A stretch of 64,000 nt of DNA from Streptomyces sp. NBC_00775 (GTDB lineage Bacteria > Actinomycetota > Actinomycetes > Streptomycetales > Streptomycetaceae): assembly GCF_036347135.1 (NCBI RefSeq), contig NZ_CP108938.1, positions 9,796,001 through 9,860,000 of the forward strand, in the 5' to 3' direction. Positions within the stretch are counted from its first letter, which is position 1. Each line of letters opens with the position of its first letter. The notes beneath the pieces are model-generated. The model saw nothing but the letters and a program-made list of their open reading frames with translations, was not told the origin of the DNA and made no database searches. Made by a program: the position numbers and the translations under genes. This document shows, piece after piece, positions 42,184 through 50,776 of this stretch.

Positions 42184-43221
42184 TCAGCTACCGGTGTCCC
42201 GGCGTTCGGGAACACGGCTGTCGATCATGTGCAGATACGGCCCGACGGGCCGGACGTCGGTCACGGTGAGACCGGCCTCCTCCACCAGGCGCAGCAGACT
42301 CTGGCGCAGGTGCTTCCTGCCGTCGACGTTGAGCAGCAGAAGCAGGTCCATGGCCGTGGTGAACCCCGTCTCCGGGCTTCCGTCGACCAGGTTCTCGATC
42401 ACGACGACCCGCCCGCCCGGACGGGCGGAGGCGGCCACGTTGCGCAGCGCGGCCACGGTGCCCGCGTCGTCCCACTCCAGGACGTTCTTCAGGATGAAGA
42501 CGTCCGCCTCGACCTGCACCGAGTCCCGGCAGTCGCCCGCCACCAGCCGGCAGCGGTCGTGCAGCGCACCGCCCTCGCGCAGCCGCGGGTCGACGTCGGG
42601 GAGCACACCGGGCAGGTCGAACAGGGCGCCCTGGAGGGACGGATCGCGCTCCAGGACGGTCGCGATGAGGTCGCCGTGGCCGCCGGCGACATCCACCACC
42701 GTGAGGTCGCCGCGCAGGTCGAGCGACTCCGCGATCGCCGCCGAGGAGAGCCGGCTGGCCTGTGTCATGGCCCGGTTGAAGACCTCGGCCGACTCCGGCG
42801 CGTCCTCGTACAGATAGGTGAAGAAGTCCTTGCCGTGTGCCTCGCTGAAACCGCCCTTGCCGGTGCGTACGGCGTCGGCGAGGTGCGGCCACACGTCCCA
42901 TGTCCAGGGTTCAGTGGCCCACAGGACCATGTCGCGCAGGCTGCGCGGGGTGTCGGTGCGCAGCAGTCGGGAGACCGGCGTGTGCGCGTAGCGGTCGCCC
43001 TGGGCGGTGAACACGCCCTGCGAGCTGAGCGCGCGCAACAGCCGGTCGAGCGTGCCGGGTTCGGCGTTGACCGCGCGCGCCAGCTCGGCGGCGGTCGCGG
43101 GTTCCTCGCCGAGTGCGTCGGCGACACCCAGCTGCGCCGCGGCGCGGAGCGCGGCCGCGTGACCGGCGGCGAGAGCGAGTCTGCGGAGGTTCGTCACGGC
43201 TTCGAGAGCGGGAGCTGTCAT
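42184..43221 (-). CDS. O-methyltransferase (DnrK/TcmO type)
   Basis: A 345-residue plant-type O-methyltransferase: N-terminal dimerisation/winged-helix region ('GVADALGEEPATAAELARAV'), SAM motif I 'LTVVDVAGGHGDLIATVL' and the late motifs 'ILKNVLEWDD' and 'GGRVVVIENLV'. Members methylate hydroxyl groups of polyketide aglycones or, in some cases, work as hydroxylases. It is transcribed alone on the minus strand between two plus operons. The RBS before ATG 43221 is weak. Confidence 0.88.
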   Translation of the reverse strand: MTAPALEAVTNLRRLALAAGHAAALRAAAQLGVADALGEEPATAAELARAVNAEPGTLDRLLRALSSQGVFTAQGDRYAHTPVSRLLRTDTPRSLRDMVLWATEPWTWDVWPHLADAVRTGKGGFSEAHGKDFFTYLYEDAPESAEVFNRAMTQASRLSSAAIAESLDLRGDLTVVDVAGGHGDLIATVLERDPSLQGALFDLPGVLPDVDPRLREGGALHDRCRLVAGDCRDSVQVEADVFILKNVLEWDDAGTVAALRNVAASARPGGRVVVIENLVDGSPETGFTTAMDLLLLLNVDGRKHLRQSLLRLVEEAGLTVTDVRPVGPYLHMIDSRVPERRDTGS

Positions 43222-43472
43222 GACAGCAGCATCGTCAACTCCCCTAGACGGGAACTGGACCGCCGGTCGAAGCGGCCGCCGGCCGGCTAGGCGTCGCCCG
43301 GCAGACGGGAATTTGACGACAGGGCCTAGGGCGCGACCGCTCCCGGCGCGCTCCGCCCCGGCTCCAGCGACGATCGACCGTCCTGGGACACGGTGACAGC
43401 ACTCAACTCACCCGCTGGGCCCGTCTGCCGAAGGCAGCCCGCGGCGGCCCGGACAGCGAGAGGAAGTGCACC
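43222..43472. promoter_or_regulatory. Divergent promoter region with a 15-bp repeat
   Basis: AGACGGGAACTGGAC (43246-43260) recurs as AGACGGGAATTTGAC (43303-43317), 57 bp apart, in the gap between the O-methyltransferase and the SDR operon. The repeats may be binding sites of a regulator. The 11-bp heptamer pattern seen in other divergent gaps is not evident here. The rest of the 251 bp shows nothing clear. Confidence 0.45.
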
Positions 43473-44252
43473 GTGTCGGAACCGCACACGCGCAGCGAAG
43501 TACCACCGCTGCCCGGCCTGAAGGGCAAGAGCGCCCTCGTCATCGGCGGAACGCGCGGAGTGGGCCGGGCCGTCACCGAGAAGCTGGCCGTGTCCGGCTG
43601 CGACGTCATCGCCACGTTCGCCCACTCGGAGGCGGACGCCGAGGCCCTGCTCGCCGACTTGAAGGACACGCCGGGCAGCCTGGCGACCCTGCGCGCCGAC
43701 GCGCGCCGGGCCTCGACGCTGCCCGAGCTGATGCGCGAGGTGCGCGAGCGGCACGGACGCCTCGACCTCCTGGTCCACTCGGCCGCCTCGGCGCACCCCA
43801 TGCCGACGCTCGGCATGCGCCTGCGGGAGGTGTACGCCGACACGGCGACCGCGGTGGTGCCGCTCGCGGCGTCCGCGGCGGCGTCCGCGGACCTGATGTC
43901 CGAGGGCGGCCGGATCATCGTCGTGTCGGCCAGCGTCGCCCGCGGTGTGGCTCCCCACATGGTCAGCCTGGGGGTCGCCAAGGCGGCCCTGGAGAGCCTG
44001 ACCCGGTTCGTGGCGGTGGAACTGGCGGGCCGCGGCATCACGGTCAACGCGGTCTCCGCCTCCAAGCTCGACAAGGGGGCCGACACCACGCGCCCGGAGG
44101 TCGCCCGCGCGATCGGCGCCCGCACCCCCGCCGGACGCCTCGCGACACCCAGGGACGTGGCGGACACCGTGGCGCTGCTCTGTCTGCCCGAGGCCCAGTG
44201 GATCACCGGCCATGTGGTCTCCGCCGACGGCGGCCTGAGCCTGCTGGCCTGA
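43473..44252 (+). CDS. FabL-like short-chain dehydrogenase lacking the catalytic Tyr
   Basis: A 259-residue SDR. The cofactor motif 'ALVIGGTRGVGRAVTEKL' and 'DLLVHSAASAHPM' are present, and the region 'GVAKAALESLTRFVAVEL' to 'ADGGLSLLA' is close to FabL-type enoyl reductases. The active-site Tyr is missing: the residue three positions before Lys170 that would be Tyr in YxxxK is Leu166, and the FabL position (Y-x6-K) is Met163. It may reduce by another mechanism or act as a cyclisation/stability factor. GTG start behind GAGAGGA; first gene of a five-gene operon. Confidence 0.8.
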   Translation: MSEPHTRSEVPPLPGLKGKSALVIGGTRGVGRAVTEKLAVSGCDVIATFAHSEADAEALLADLKDTPGSLATLRADARRASTLPELMREVRERHGRLDLLVHSAASAHPMPTLGMRLREVYADTATAVVPLAASAAASADLMSEGGRIIVVSASVARGVAPHMVSLGVAKAALESLTRFVAVELAGRGITVNAVSASKLDKGADTTRPEVARAIGARTPAGRLATPRDVADTVALLCLPEAQWITGHVVSADGGLSLLA

Positions 44253-44264
44253 CAGGAGACCGAC

Positions 44265-45539
44265 ATGGAAGAGCAGACGGAAGAACAACAGACGGCAGAG
44301 CAGACGGAGGAGCAGACGGAAGAACAGACCGACATCTGCATCGTCGGCGGTGGCCCCGCGGGCATGACCCTGGCGCTGTTGCTGCTGCGCTCCGGAGCGC
44401 GCGTCACCGTCGTCGAGCGCAGCTCCTCGCTCAGCCGCGAGTACCGCGGCGAGATCCTCCAGCCCGGCGGCCTCGCCGTACTCGACGAGATCGGCGTCCT
44501 CAAGGGCGCCACCGACCGCGGCGCGCACGTCCTGGAGCGGTTCCGGCTCGTCGAGCACGGGCGGGTGCTGATGGCCTTCGAGTACCGCAAGCTCCAGCCG
44601 CCGTACAACTACCTGCTCAGTCTGCCCCAGGCGCACCTGCTCGCCGAACTCCTCGACAGGTGCCAGGAGTTCCCGGGCTTCCGCTATCTGGTGGCGCGGG
44701 TCAACGGCCTGATCCGTGAGGGCGGGGCCGTGCGCGGTGTGTACGCCAAGGCCCATGACGTCACCTACACGGTCCGCGGCGCCTGTGTGGTCGCCGCGGA
44801 CGGGCGGCACTCGCAGGTGCGCCGGCTCGCCGGGATCGACCACGTCCGCCAGGACGTCTTCGACCAGGACGTGGTCTGGTTCCGGCTGCCCGCCGAGGAG
44901 CCCCTCGGCGAGGTCATGGTGAACCGTGCGGGCGGCAATCCGGTGCTTGCCTACGACTCGCACCCGGGCGCCCTTCAGATGGGCTGGACCCTGCCCAAGG
45001 GGGAGTGGAAGAAGCTCGCCCCGCTGGGCATCGGCGAGGTGCGCCGCAGGATCGCCGCGGCGACCCCGCAGTTCGCGGACCGGGTGGAAGGCACCCTGCA
45101 CAGCTTCGCCGACGTCTCGCTCCTCGACGTGTTCGGCGCCGCCGCCGAACGCTGGACCGGCGACGGCCTCGTCCTCATCGGCGACGCCGCGCACACGCAC
45201 GGTCCGCTCGGCGCCCAGGGCATCAACCTCGCGGTGCAGGACGCGGCGCTGCTCCACCCGATCCTGCTCGCCGCCGTCGCGGACGGCGACATGAGCGCCG
45301 GGCGCCTCGCGGAGTTCGAGCGGATCCGCAGGCCGCACATCAATGCGGTCATGAAGTTCCAGGCCGTGCAGAGCCGGATGATGCTCTCCGCCGACAGCCT
45401 GGCCACCTTCCTGCGGCCGAAGCTCGCCCGTGTCGTGATGCGCACCCCGATCGGCACCAAGTTCACCAACCGGATCGCCTTCGGGGCCCCGGGCATCCGG
45501 GTCGCCGACAACCTCTTCACCGTCAACCAGAAGGAGTGA
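44265..45539 (+). CDS. FAD-dependent aromatic monooxygenase with N-terminal Glu/Gln repeat
   Basis: A 424-residue class A flavoprotein hydroxylase: FAD motif 'DICIVGGGPAGMTLALLLL', 'VVAADGRHSQVRRLAG' and the GD motif 'LIGDAAHTHGPLGAQGINLA'. It lacks the C-terminal thioredoxin-like domain of PgaE-type enzymes. Residues 2-22 are a run of E-E-Q-T repeats encoded by short tandem DNA repeats (44268-44332), absent from the other monooxygenases here and probably disordered. Role: hydroxylation or quinone formation on the aglycone. Confidence 0.9.
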   Translation: MEEQTEEQQTAEQTEEQTEEQTDICIVGGGPAGMTLALLLLRSGARVTVVERSSSLSREYRGEILQPGGLAVLDEIGVLKGATDRGAHVLERFRLVEHGRVLMAFEYRKLQPPYNYLLSLPQAHLLAELLDRCQEFPGFRYLVARVNGLIREGGAVRGVYAKAHDVTYTVRGACVVAADGRHSQVRRLAGIDHVRQDVFDQDVVWFRLPAEEPLGEVMVNRAGGNPVLAYDSHPGALQMGWTLPKGEWKKLAPLGIGEVRRRIAAATPQFADRVEGTLHSFADVSLLDVFGAAAERWTGDGLVLIGDAAHTHGPLGAQGINLAVQDAALLHPILLAAVADGDMSAGRLAEFERIRRPHINAVMKFQAVQSRMMLSADSLATFLRPKLARVVMRTPIGTKFTNRIAFGAPGIRVADNLFTVNQKE

Positions 45540-45545
45540 TCGCGG

Positions 45546-46331
45546 ATGAGACTGGTCGATCTGTCATCACCCGTCGACGCCCGGGGCTGGGAGCCCGAAC
45601 CGGTGACCCACGAGGTGATCACACCGGCCGAGGGCGCCCGGCACATGGCCGAGGAGATGCGTGAGCACTTCGGCATCGCATTCGATCCGAGCGTGCTCGA
45701 CGACGGCGAACTGCTGTCGATCGACACGCTGCGGCTCACCACCCACACCGGTACCCACATCGACGCGCCCGCCCACTACGGCACCCGCGCCTCCTACCGT
45801 GAGGGCCCGCCGCGCACGATCGACGAGCTTCCCCTGGAGTGGTTCCACCGCCCCGCCGTCGTACTCGACCTCACCGACGCGGCACCCGGCGCCGTCGGCG
45901 CCGACCGGATACAAACCGAACTGGACCGGGTGGGCGTCGAGTTGGCGCCCCTCGACATCGTGCTCCTGCACACCGGAGCCGACCGGTGGGCCGGTACGGA
46001 GAAATACTTCACGAACTTCGCCGGACTCGACGGACCCGCCGTGCACCTCCTGCTCGACCTCGGAGTGAAGGTCATCGGCACCGACGCGTTCAGCCTGGAC
46101 GCGCCCTTCGGCGACATCCTCCAGCGCTACCAGAAGACCGGGGACCGGTCGGTCCTATGGCCCGCCCACTTCACGGGCCGCGACCGCGAGTTCTGTCAGA
46201 TCGAGCGCCTCGCCAACCTGGACCGGCTGCCCCGGCACGGCTTCACCCTCTCGTGCTTCCCCGTGAAGATCGCGGGCGCCGGAGCCGGCTGGACCCGCGC
46301 GGTCGCTTTCATCGACGACAACGAGGGCTGA
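45546..46331 (+). CDS. Metal-dependent cyclase family protein (PF04199-like)
   Basis: A 261-residue protein with the family motif 'TTHTGTHIDAPAHYGT' (metal-binding His and Asp), 'DIVLLHTGADRW' and 'VIGTDAFSLDAPFG'. The family includes kynurenine formamidases and late-ring polyketide cyclases of tetracycline-type pathways (OxyN/SsfL-like). Between aglycone monooxygenase and methyltransferase genes, closure of a late ring of the tetracyclic core is the likely task. Confidence 0.85.
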   Translation: MRLVDLSSPVDARGWEPEPVTHEVITPAEGARHMAEEMREHFGIAFDPSVLDDGELLSIDTLRLTTHTGTHIDAPAHYGTRASYREGPPRTIDELPLEWFHRPAVVLDLTDAAPGAVGADRIQTELDRVGVELAPLDIVLLHTGADRWAGTEKYFTNFAGLDGPAVHLLLDLGVKVIGTDAFSLDAPFGDILQRYQKTGDRSVLWPAHFTGRDREFCQIERLANLDRLPRHGFTLSCFPVKIAGAGAGWTRAVAFIDDNEG

Positions 46332-46336
46332 CGCAC

Positions 46337-47389
46337 ATGACCCAAGAAACCCAGACGGCGTACTCCTTCGTCGACCGGCCGGACGTCTCGACGCGCCAGC
46401 GGCTGATGCTCCTCGCCAACGGCCAGCGGTTCTCCGCGGTCGTGTACGCGCTGGCCGAACTCAATGTCGCCGACCAGCTGATCAAGGGCCCGCGCACGGT
46501 CACCGAACTCGCCGACGCCGTCGGTGCCGACGAGGCCGCGCTCTACCGGATGCTGCGCTGTGCCGCGCTGCTCGGCGTGTTCCAGGAGCTCGACGGGCGG
46601 CAGTTCGCCCTCACCCCGATCGCCGAGGGGCTGCGCACCGACCTGCCCGACGGGGTGCGGGACGCCGTGCTGCTCGACGGATCCGGCTTCTTCTGGGGCT
46701 CGTTCGGGTCGATCCTGCACTCCGCGCGGACCGGCCGTCCCGGCTTCGACGCGGCGAACGGCATGTCCTTCTGGGAGTACCTCCAGGCCAACCCGGAGGC
46801 CGGCGAGGTCTTCGACGACGCCATGACCACCATCAGCCGTCGGCTCGGCGGGCTCTACCTGGACCGCGTCGACTTCTCACGGTTCCCCGTCCTCGCCGAC
46901 GTCGGCGGCGGCCGTGGCTACTTCCTCGCCGAGATCCTCCGCCGCCACCCCGGCATCCGGGGTGTCCTGTTCGACCGCCCCCAAGTCACCGACACCGCCG
47001 GGGAGTTGCTCGGCGAACGGGAGGTGGCCGAGCGGGTCGACGTGGTCGGCGGCGACTTCTTCACCGATCCGATTCCGGCCGGGTGTGACGCGTACGTCCT
47101 GAAGACCGTGCTGCACGACTGGCCCGACGACAAGGCCGTGGAGATCCTGCGCCGGATACGCGAGGCGATTGGCGACTCCGCCGGGCGGCTGCTCGTCCTC
47201 GAACAGGTCGTGGCACCCGGCAACACCTGGGACACCGCGAAGTTCCTGGACGTGGACATGCTGGTGGTGATGGGCGGCCGTGAGCGCAATCTCGACGAAT
47301 GGCGCGAGCTGCTCGCCGCCGGCGGATTCGAGCTGGACTGCGAGCCGGCCGTCGGCGACTGGGCGGTCCTGGAGTGCAAGCCCCGTTGA
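46337..47389 (+). CDS. O-methyltransferase, second aglycone methyltransferase
   Basis: A 350-residue SAM methyltransferase of the same family as the one at 42.2 kb: 'YALAELNVADQLIKGPRTVT', motif I 'VLADVGGGRGYFLAEIL', 'VLKTVLHDWPDDKAVEILRR' and 'LLVLEQVVAPGN'. It starts 5 bases after the cyclase gene and belongs to the same operon. It should methylate a phenolic or carboxyl oxygen of the aglycone; site unknown. Confidence 0.9.
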   Translation: MTQETQTAYSFVDRPDVSTRQRLMLLANGQRFSAVVYALAELNVADQLIKGPRTVTELADAVGADEAALYRMLRCAALLGVFQELDGRQFALTPIAEGLRTDLPDGVRDAVLLDGSGFFWGSFGSILHSARTGRPGFDAANGMSFWEYLQANPEAGEVFDDAMTTISRRLGGLYLDRVDFSRFPVLADVGGGRGYFLAEILRRHPGIRGVLFDRPQVTDTAGELLGEREVAERVDVVGGDFFTDPIPAGCDAYVLKTVLHDWPDDKAVEILRRIREAIGDSAGRLLVLEQVVAPGNTWDTAKFLDVDMLVVMGGRERNLDEWRELLAAGGFELDCEPAVGDWAVLECKPR

Positions 47390-47466
47390 ACCTCACCTAC
47401 GAACTCCGCTGAGCCTCCTCGCGGGCTCAGCGCACTGTCGGCACCCGATCACGAAGGCAGGACCGT

Positions 47467-47919
47467 ATGACCGACACCACGCTCGACACGGCGCCCGTGC
47501 AGGAGGCGCTCTACACCGAGGTGCAGCAGTTCTACGCCCGCCACATGCAGCTCCTCGACAGCGGCAGGGCCGACGAGTGGGCCCAGACCTTCACCGAGGA
47601 CGGGGAGTTCGCGCCGGAGCACCGGCCCGAACCCGTCGTCGGACGGTCCGCCCTCGCGCAGGCCGTGCGCTCCACGCACGAGGCGCTGGTGGCCGCGGGC
47701 GAGGTGCGCCGGCACTGGCACGGCATGCTCGCCGTGGAGGCGGCGGCCGACGGCTCGCTGCACGTGAGGTGCTACGCGCTGATCATCGGCACGCTGGTGG
47801 GCGGCGAGCCCTCGGTGAAGATGAGCTGTGTGTGCGAGGACGTCCTCGTCCGCGAGGCGGGCGAGCTCAAGGTGAGCCGGCGGCGGGTCACCAAGGACGG
47901 GGTGAGCACGCCCGGGTGA
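47467..47919 (+). CDS. SnoaL-like / NTF2-fold small protein
   Basis: A 150-residue NTF2-like protein ('QQFYARHMQLLDSGRADEWA', 'FTEDGEFAPEHRPEPVVGRSAL', 'VSRRRVTKDG'). In aromatic polyketide clusters such proteins act as cyclases, hydratases or hydroxylation partners. Last gene of the SDR operon, followed by a very strong terminator. Specific function cannot be assigned. Confidence 0.82.
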   Translation: MTDTTLDTAPVQEALYTEVQQFYARHMQLLDSGRADEWAQTFTEDGEFAPEHRPEPVVGRSALAQAVRSTHEALVAAGEVRRHWHGMLAVEAAADGSLHVRCYALIIGTLVGGEPSVKMSCVCEDVLVREAGELKVSRRRVTKDGVSTPG

Positions 47920-47934
47920 GCGGGACGTGATGCC

Positions 47935-47969
47935 GAAGGGGCCCCCGGGAATCTCCCGGGGGCCCCTTC
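47935..47969. terminator. Very strong bidirectional terminator
   Basis: GAAGGGGCCCCCGGGA (47935-47950) and TCCCGGGGGCCCCTTC (47954-47969) form a perfect 16-bp stem with a 3-base loop between converging operons. Confidence 0.9.
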
Positions 47970-47977
47970 GCGTGACG

Positions 47978-48265
47978 TCAGTGGTCGTCGCCGACCGGGG
48001 TGTACAGGTCGGCGTCCGGCGTGGCGAGCCCGGCCAGGCCGCGTACGCGGCTGCGGAACTCGTCACTCTGCACGGCCTTCTTGTGCGAGTCGGGGTCGTC
48101 CCAGTGGGCGGTCTCCACGAAGATGTTCGGCTTGCCGATCGAGCGGTACACCTCGTGGCTGATGAAGCCCGGCTGCGCCTGCATATAGGCGCTGACCTCG
48201 GCGATGGCGCGCCGGAACGCGTCGATCTCGCCCGTCACCGTGAACTTGTTGATCAGGGTCACCAT
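47978..48265 (-). CDS. ABM-domain monooxygenase (quinone-forming type)
   Basis: A 95-residue antibiotic biosynthesis monooxygenase-fold protein: 'TLINKFTVTGEIDAFRRAIA', 'QPGFISHEVYRSI', 'FVETAHWDDPDSHKKAVQSD'. Small cofactor-free relatives (ActVA-Orf6, TcmH, ElmH) oxidise anthrones to quinones, which suits the quinone of this family of products. AAGGAG sets ATG 48265. Last gene of the minus-strand operon starting at 53167. Confidence 0.87.
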   Translation of the reverse strand: MVTLINKFTVTGEIDAFRRAIAEVSAYMQAQPGFISHEVYRSIGKPNIFVETAHWDDPDSHKKAVQSDEFRSRVRGLAGLATPDADLYTPVGDDH

Positions 48266-48302
48266 GGTCGTACTCCTTAACTGGGGCAAGGGTGGACGGG
48301 CT

Positions 48303-49790
48303 TCACTCGCTCGTGACGAGCAGATCCTCGAAGAGCCGGCGCAGATCCTGGCGGCGTACCTTTCCCCCGCCGGACCGGGCGATCTCCGGGACCGCCCGGA
48401 TGTGCCGGATGTGCCGGTAGTACGGCAGGCCGGAGTTGACGTCCGCGGCGATCGCGTCGAGGGCCTCCTGCTCCTCGGGGCGACGGGTCACCACGAGAGC
48501 GACCGCGACGGCACCGCTGAACTCGTCCGGGTGGTCGACGATCACACCGTCCGCGACGGCGGGATGTGCGAGCAGCACCTGCTCGATCTCCTGGGGGGAG
48601 ACCAGCCAGTTGTCGCACTTGAAGACGTCCTTGAGCCGGTCGACGACGAACAAGTAGCCGTCCTCGTCGACCTGGCCGACGTCCCCGGTGGCGAACCAGC
48701 CCTCGGCGTCGACGGCCGCCCCGTCGGGCTCACCCAGGTACCCCTTCATCAACTGCGGGCCGCGCACCTGGATCTCGCCCCGCTCGCCGGGGCCGAGGGC
48801 CTTGCCCGTGGTGAGATCCACGATCCGGCACTCGGTGAGCGGGACCGGCGGCCCGCAGGAACCGTCCTTCGGGTGGGTGCGGCTCCCGCAGTGGGTCATC
48901 GGCGCGGTCTCGGCGAGCCCGTACCCCTGGAGGACCGGGATCCCGAAGTGGTCGCCGAGCGTCCGCGCCGCCGGCACCGGCAGCGCGGAGCCGCCGGAGA
49001 AGACGGCCCGTACGGTCTCCAGGCGCAGCTCCGCGAGGTCCGGACGCACGGCGAGCCGGCTGAGCCGCATCGGCAGGCTGTAGTACCGGGTGGCCCGCGC
49101 CTCGTTCGCCGTCCGCAGCGACGCGACCAGGTCCGGATCGGTGGCCAGCACCTGCTCGGCACCCGCGAACAGTGCCGAGTTGAGATGCATCGGATGGTAG
49201 GTGGGCAGGTGGTTGACCGTCACCGAGGTGCTGTCGAGGCCGTGGGCGTGCACGGTCTGCGCCGCGTTGACCGCCAGGTTGCGGTGTGTCTGCCGCACGC
49301 CCTTCGGATCGCCGGTCGTACCGCTGGTGAAGTGCACGGACGCGATGTCGTCGGGACCGACGGCGGGTACGTCCGTGAGCGGCTCGGTGTCCCACAGTGC
49401 CCGGTCGCCGATGTCCAGCGAGGGCACCCCGCCGCCGAGCTGGCCGGCGATCTCCTGTGTGGTGAGCACCAGCCGGGCCCCGCTCGCGGCGACGAGAGCC
49501 TCCAGGCCCTTCGCACGCAGGAACGGGTTGACCGGCACGACGACATTGCCCGCGCGCAGCGTCCCGAAGTACGCCACGGCGAAGTCGGGATGGAGGACGG
49601 AGGTGATCGCGACGACCACGCCGGGTCCGCCCGCCAGGCTCCGGATCCGCGCCGCGCAGCCGCTCACCCGCCGTTCCAGCTCGCCGAAGGTCAGCGCGTC
49701 GCCGCGGTCCGTGCGGACGGCCACACCGTCCGGGTCGTTCTCGGCGGCGCGCCGCGGCAGGTCGTCCAGGCGCTCGACGGGCTCACGCAC
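48303..49790 (-). CDS. Acyl-CoA ligase (AMP-forming)
   Basis: A 495-residue adenylating enzyme: 'SVHFTSGTTGDPKGVRQTHR' (A3), 'LQGYGLAETAPMTH' (A5), 'GWFATGDVGQVDEDGYLFVVDRLKD' (A7-A8) and the C-terminal 'GKVRRQDLRRLF' lysine. No carrier domain follows, so it makes an acyl-CoA. In polyketomycin-type clusters such a ligase is present, perhaps activating the acyl side chain or recycling released polyketide. GTG 49790 overlaps the aromatase stop by 8 bases. Confidence 0.88.
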   Translation of the reverse strand: MREPVERLDDLPRRAAENDPDGVAVRTDRGDALTFGELERRVSGCAARIRSLAGGPGVVVAITSVLHPDFAVAYFGTLRAGNVVVPVNPFLRAKGLEALVAASGARLVLTTQEIAGQLGGGVPSLDIGDRALWDTEPLTDVPAVGPDDIASVHFTSGTTGDPKGVRQTHRNLAVNAAQTVHAHGLDSTSVTVNHLPTYHPMHLNSALFAGAEQVLATDPDLVASLRTANEARATRYYSLPMRLSRLAVRPDLAELRLETVRAVFSGGSALPVPAARTLGDHFGIPVLQGYGLAETAPMTHCGSRTHPKDGSCGPPVPLTECRIVDLTTGKALGPGERGEIQVRGPQLMKGYLGEPDGAAVDAEGWFATGDVGQVDEDGYLFVVDRLKDVFKCDNWLVSPQEIEQVLLAHPAVADGVIVDHPDEFSGAVAVALVVTRRPEEQEALDAIAADVNSGLPYYRHIRHIRAVPEIARSGGGKVRRQDLRRLFEDLLVTSE

Positions 49791-50712
49791 GCGCCTGCTC
49801 CTCCGCGAACTCCTTGGACAGCCGCAGATTGGTCATGGAGTTGGTGCTCAGCACCCGGCGCAGATAGCGGCGGGCGTCCTCGACCGTGGTGCCCTCGCCG
49901 AGGATCGACAGCGCCGACGGCTTGATGACGGCGACATGCCGGGACTCGATGACGATTCCCTCGCGGGTCGGGGTGAACAGCCAGTGCCCGGTGTGCGCGG
50001 CCAGCAGCGCGGGCAGCCCGATCTGCTTGTACATGATCTTCGAGTGCGGGAAGCAGATCCGCACCGAACGGGTCGTGTGCGGGGCGCCGTCGGACGTGGT
50101 GGTGTCCATGTCGAAGAACTGGATGCCCGGCACCTCCTCGGTCATGTCGATCCGGGAGACGTGCGCGAGCCGCTCGGGCCAGCGATCGGCCTCGTAAAGG
50201 ATCTTGTACGCGTCCTCGGCGGACCCCGCGGCGAAGAGCGGGTCACGGAAGTCGACGACCAGGTCGGACAGTTCCTGCCGGTTCGCGGCGGCGTACGCCA
50301 CCGTGGACAGCAGATCGGACCGTGCCTCCTCGGCCCGGGTGACGGCCTCGGGGGAGGTGAGCGCGCTCGTGTCCTGCTTCAGCTCGATCTCGGTCTTGTC
50401 GTCCGACACCGCGCGCAGCAGCCACTCGCCCCGCACCCCGGCGAGGGCGGATTCGGGCGTGTCCTCGAAGGCGACCCGCAGGCCGTCGGGGTCGAGGGTG
50501 CGCTGCTGGGTGCGGGACCACACCTGCTCGGTCTCGGTGATCGTCCACACCGTCACCCGGTCCTGGGCCGGGCCGGCGGTGACCCGGTCGGCGTAGACGA
50601 TGGTGGGGGAGAGGTAGTGCAGCGGATCGGGGTCGGCGATCAGGTCGAGGACGACCTTCGCCGGCGCCTCGACGACGACCGATTCGCCCACGGGGGCTTG
50701 GGTGTTGACCAC
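49783..50712 (-). CDS. Didomain aromatase/cyclase (two SRPBCC domains)
   Basis: A 309-residue protein with two START/Bet v1-like domains (about residues 10-145 and 165-305), the layout of ActVII/OxyK-type didomain aromatases that fold and aromatise the first ring. 'DPDPLHYLSPTIVYADRVTA' in the first domain and 'WPERLAHVSRIDMTEEVPGI' in the second are typical. AAGGA six bases before GTG 50712 makes this start better than GTG 50727. Encoded between the ketoreductase and the ligase. Confidence 0.92.
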   Translation of the reverse strand: MVNTQAPVGESVVVEAPAKVVLDLIADPDPLHYLSPTIVYADRVTAGPAQDRVTVWTITETEQVWSRTQQRTLDPDGLRVAFEDTPESALAGVRGEWLLRAVSDDKTEIELKQDTSALTSPEAVTRAEEARSDLLSTVAYAAANRQELSDLVVDFRDPLFAAGSAEDAYKILYEADRWPERLAHVSRIDMTEEVPGIQFFDMDTTTSDGAPHTTRSVRICFPHSKIMYKQIGLPALLAAHTGHWLFTPTREGIVIESRHVAVIKPSALSILGEGTTVEDARRYLRRVLSTNSMTNLRLSKEFAEEQARA

Positions 50713-50776
50713 TGGTGTTCCTTCCACGGTGAGTGCGGGCGGGCGGCCCGCGGCGAGGGACCGGGCGTGGGTGGGG

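Noticed and set aside
48303..49790. Adenylation domain of a peptide synthetase
   Set aside because: No carrier or condensation domain accompanies it; it is a stand-alone acyl-CoA ligase.
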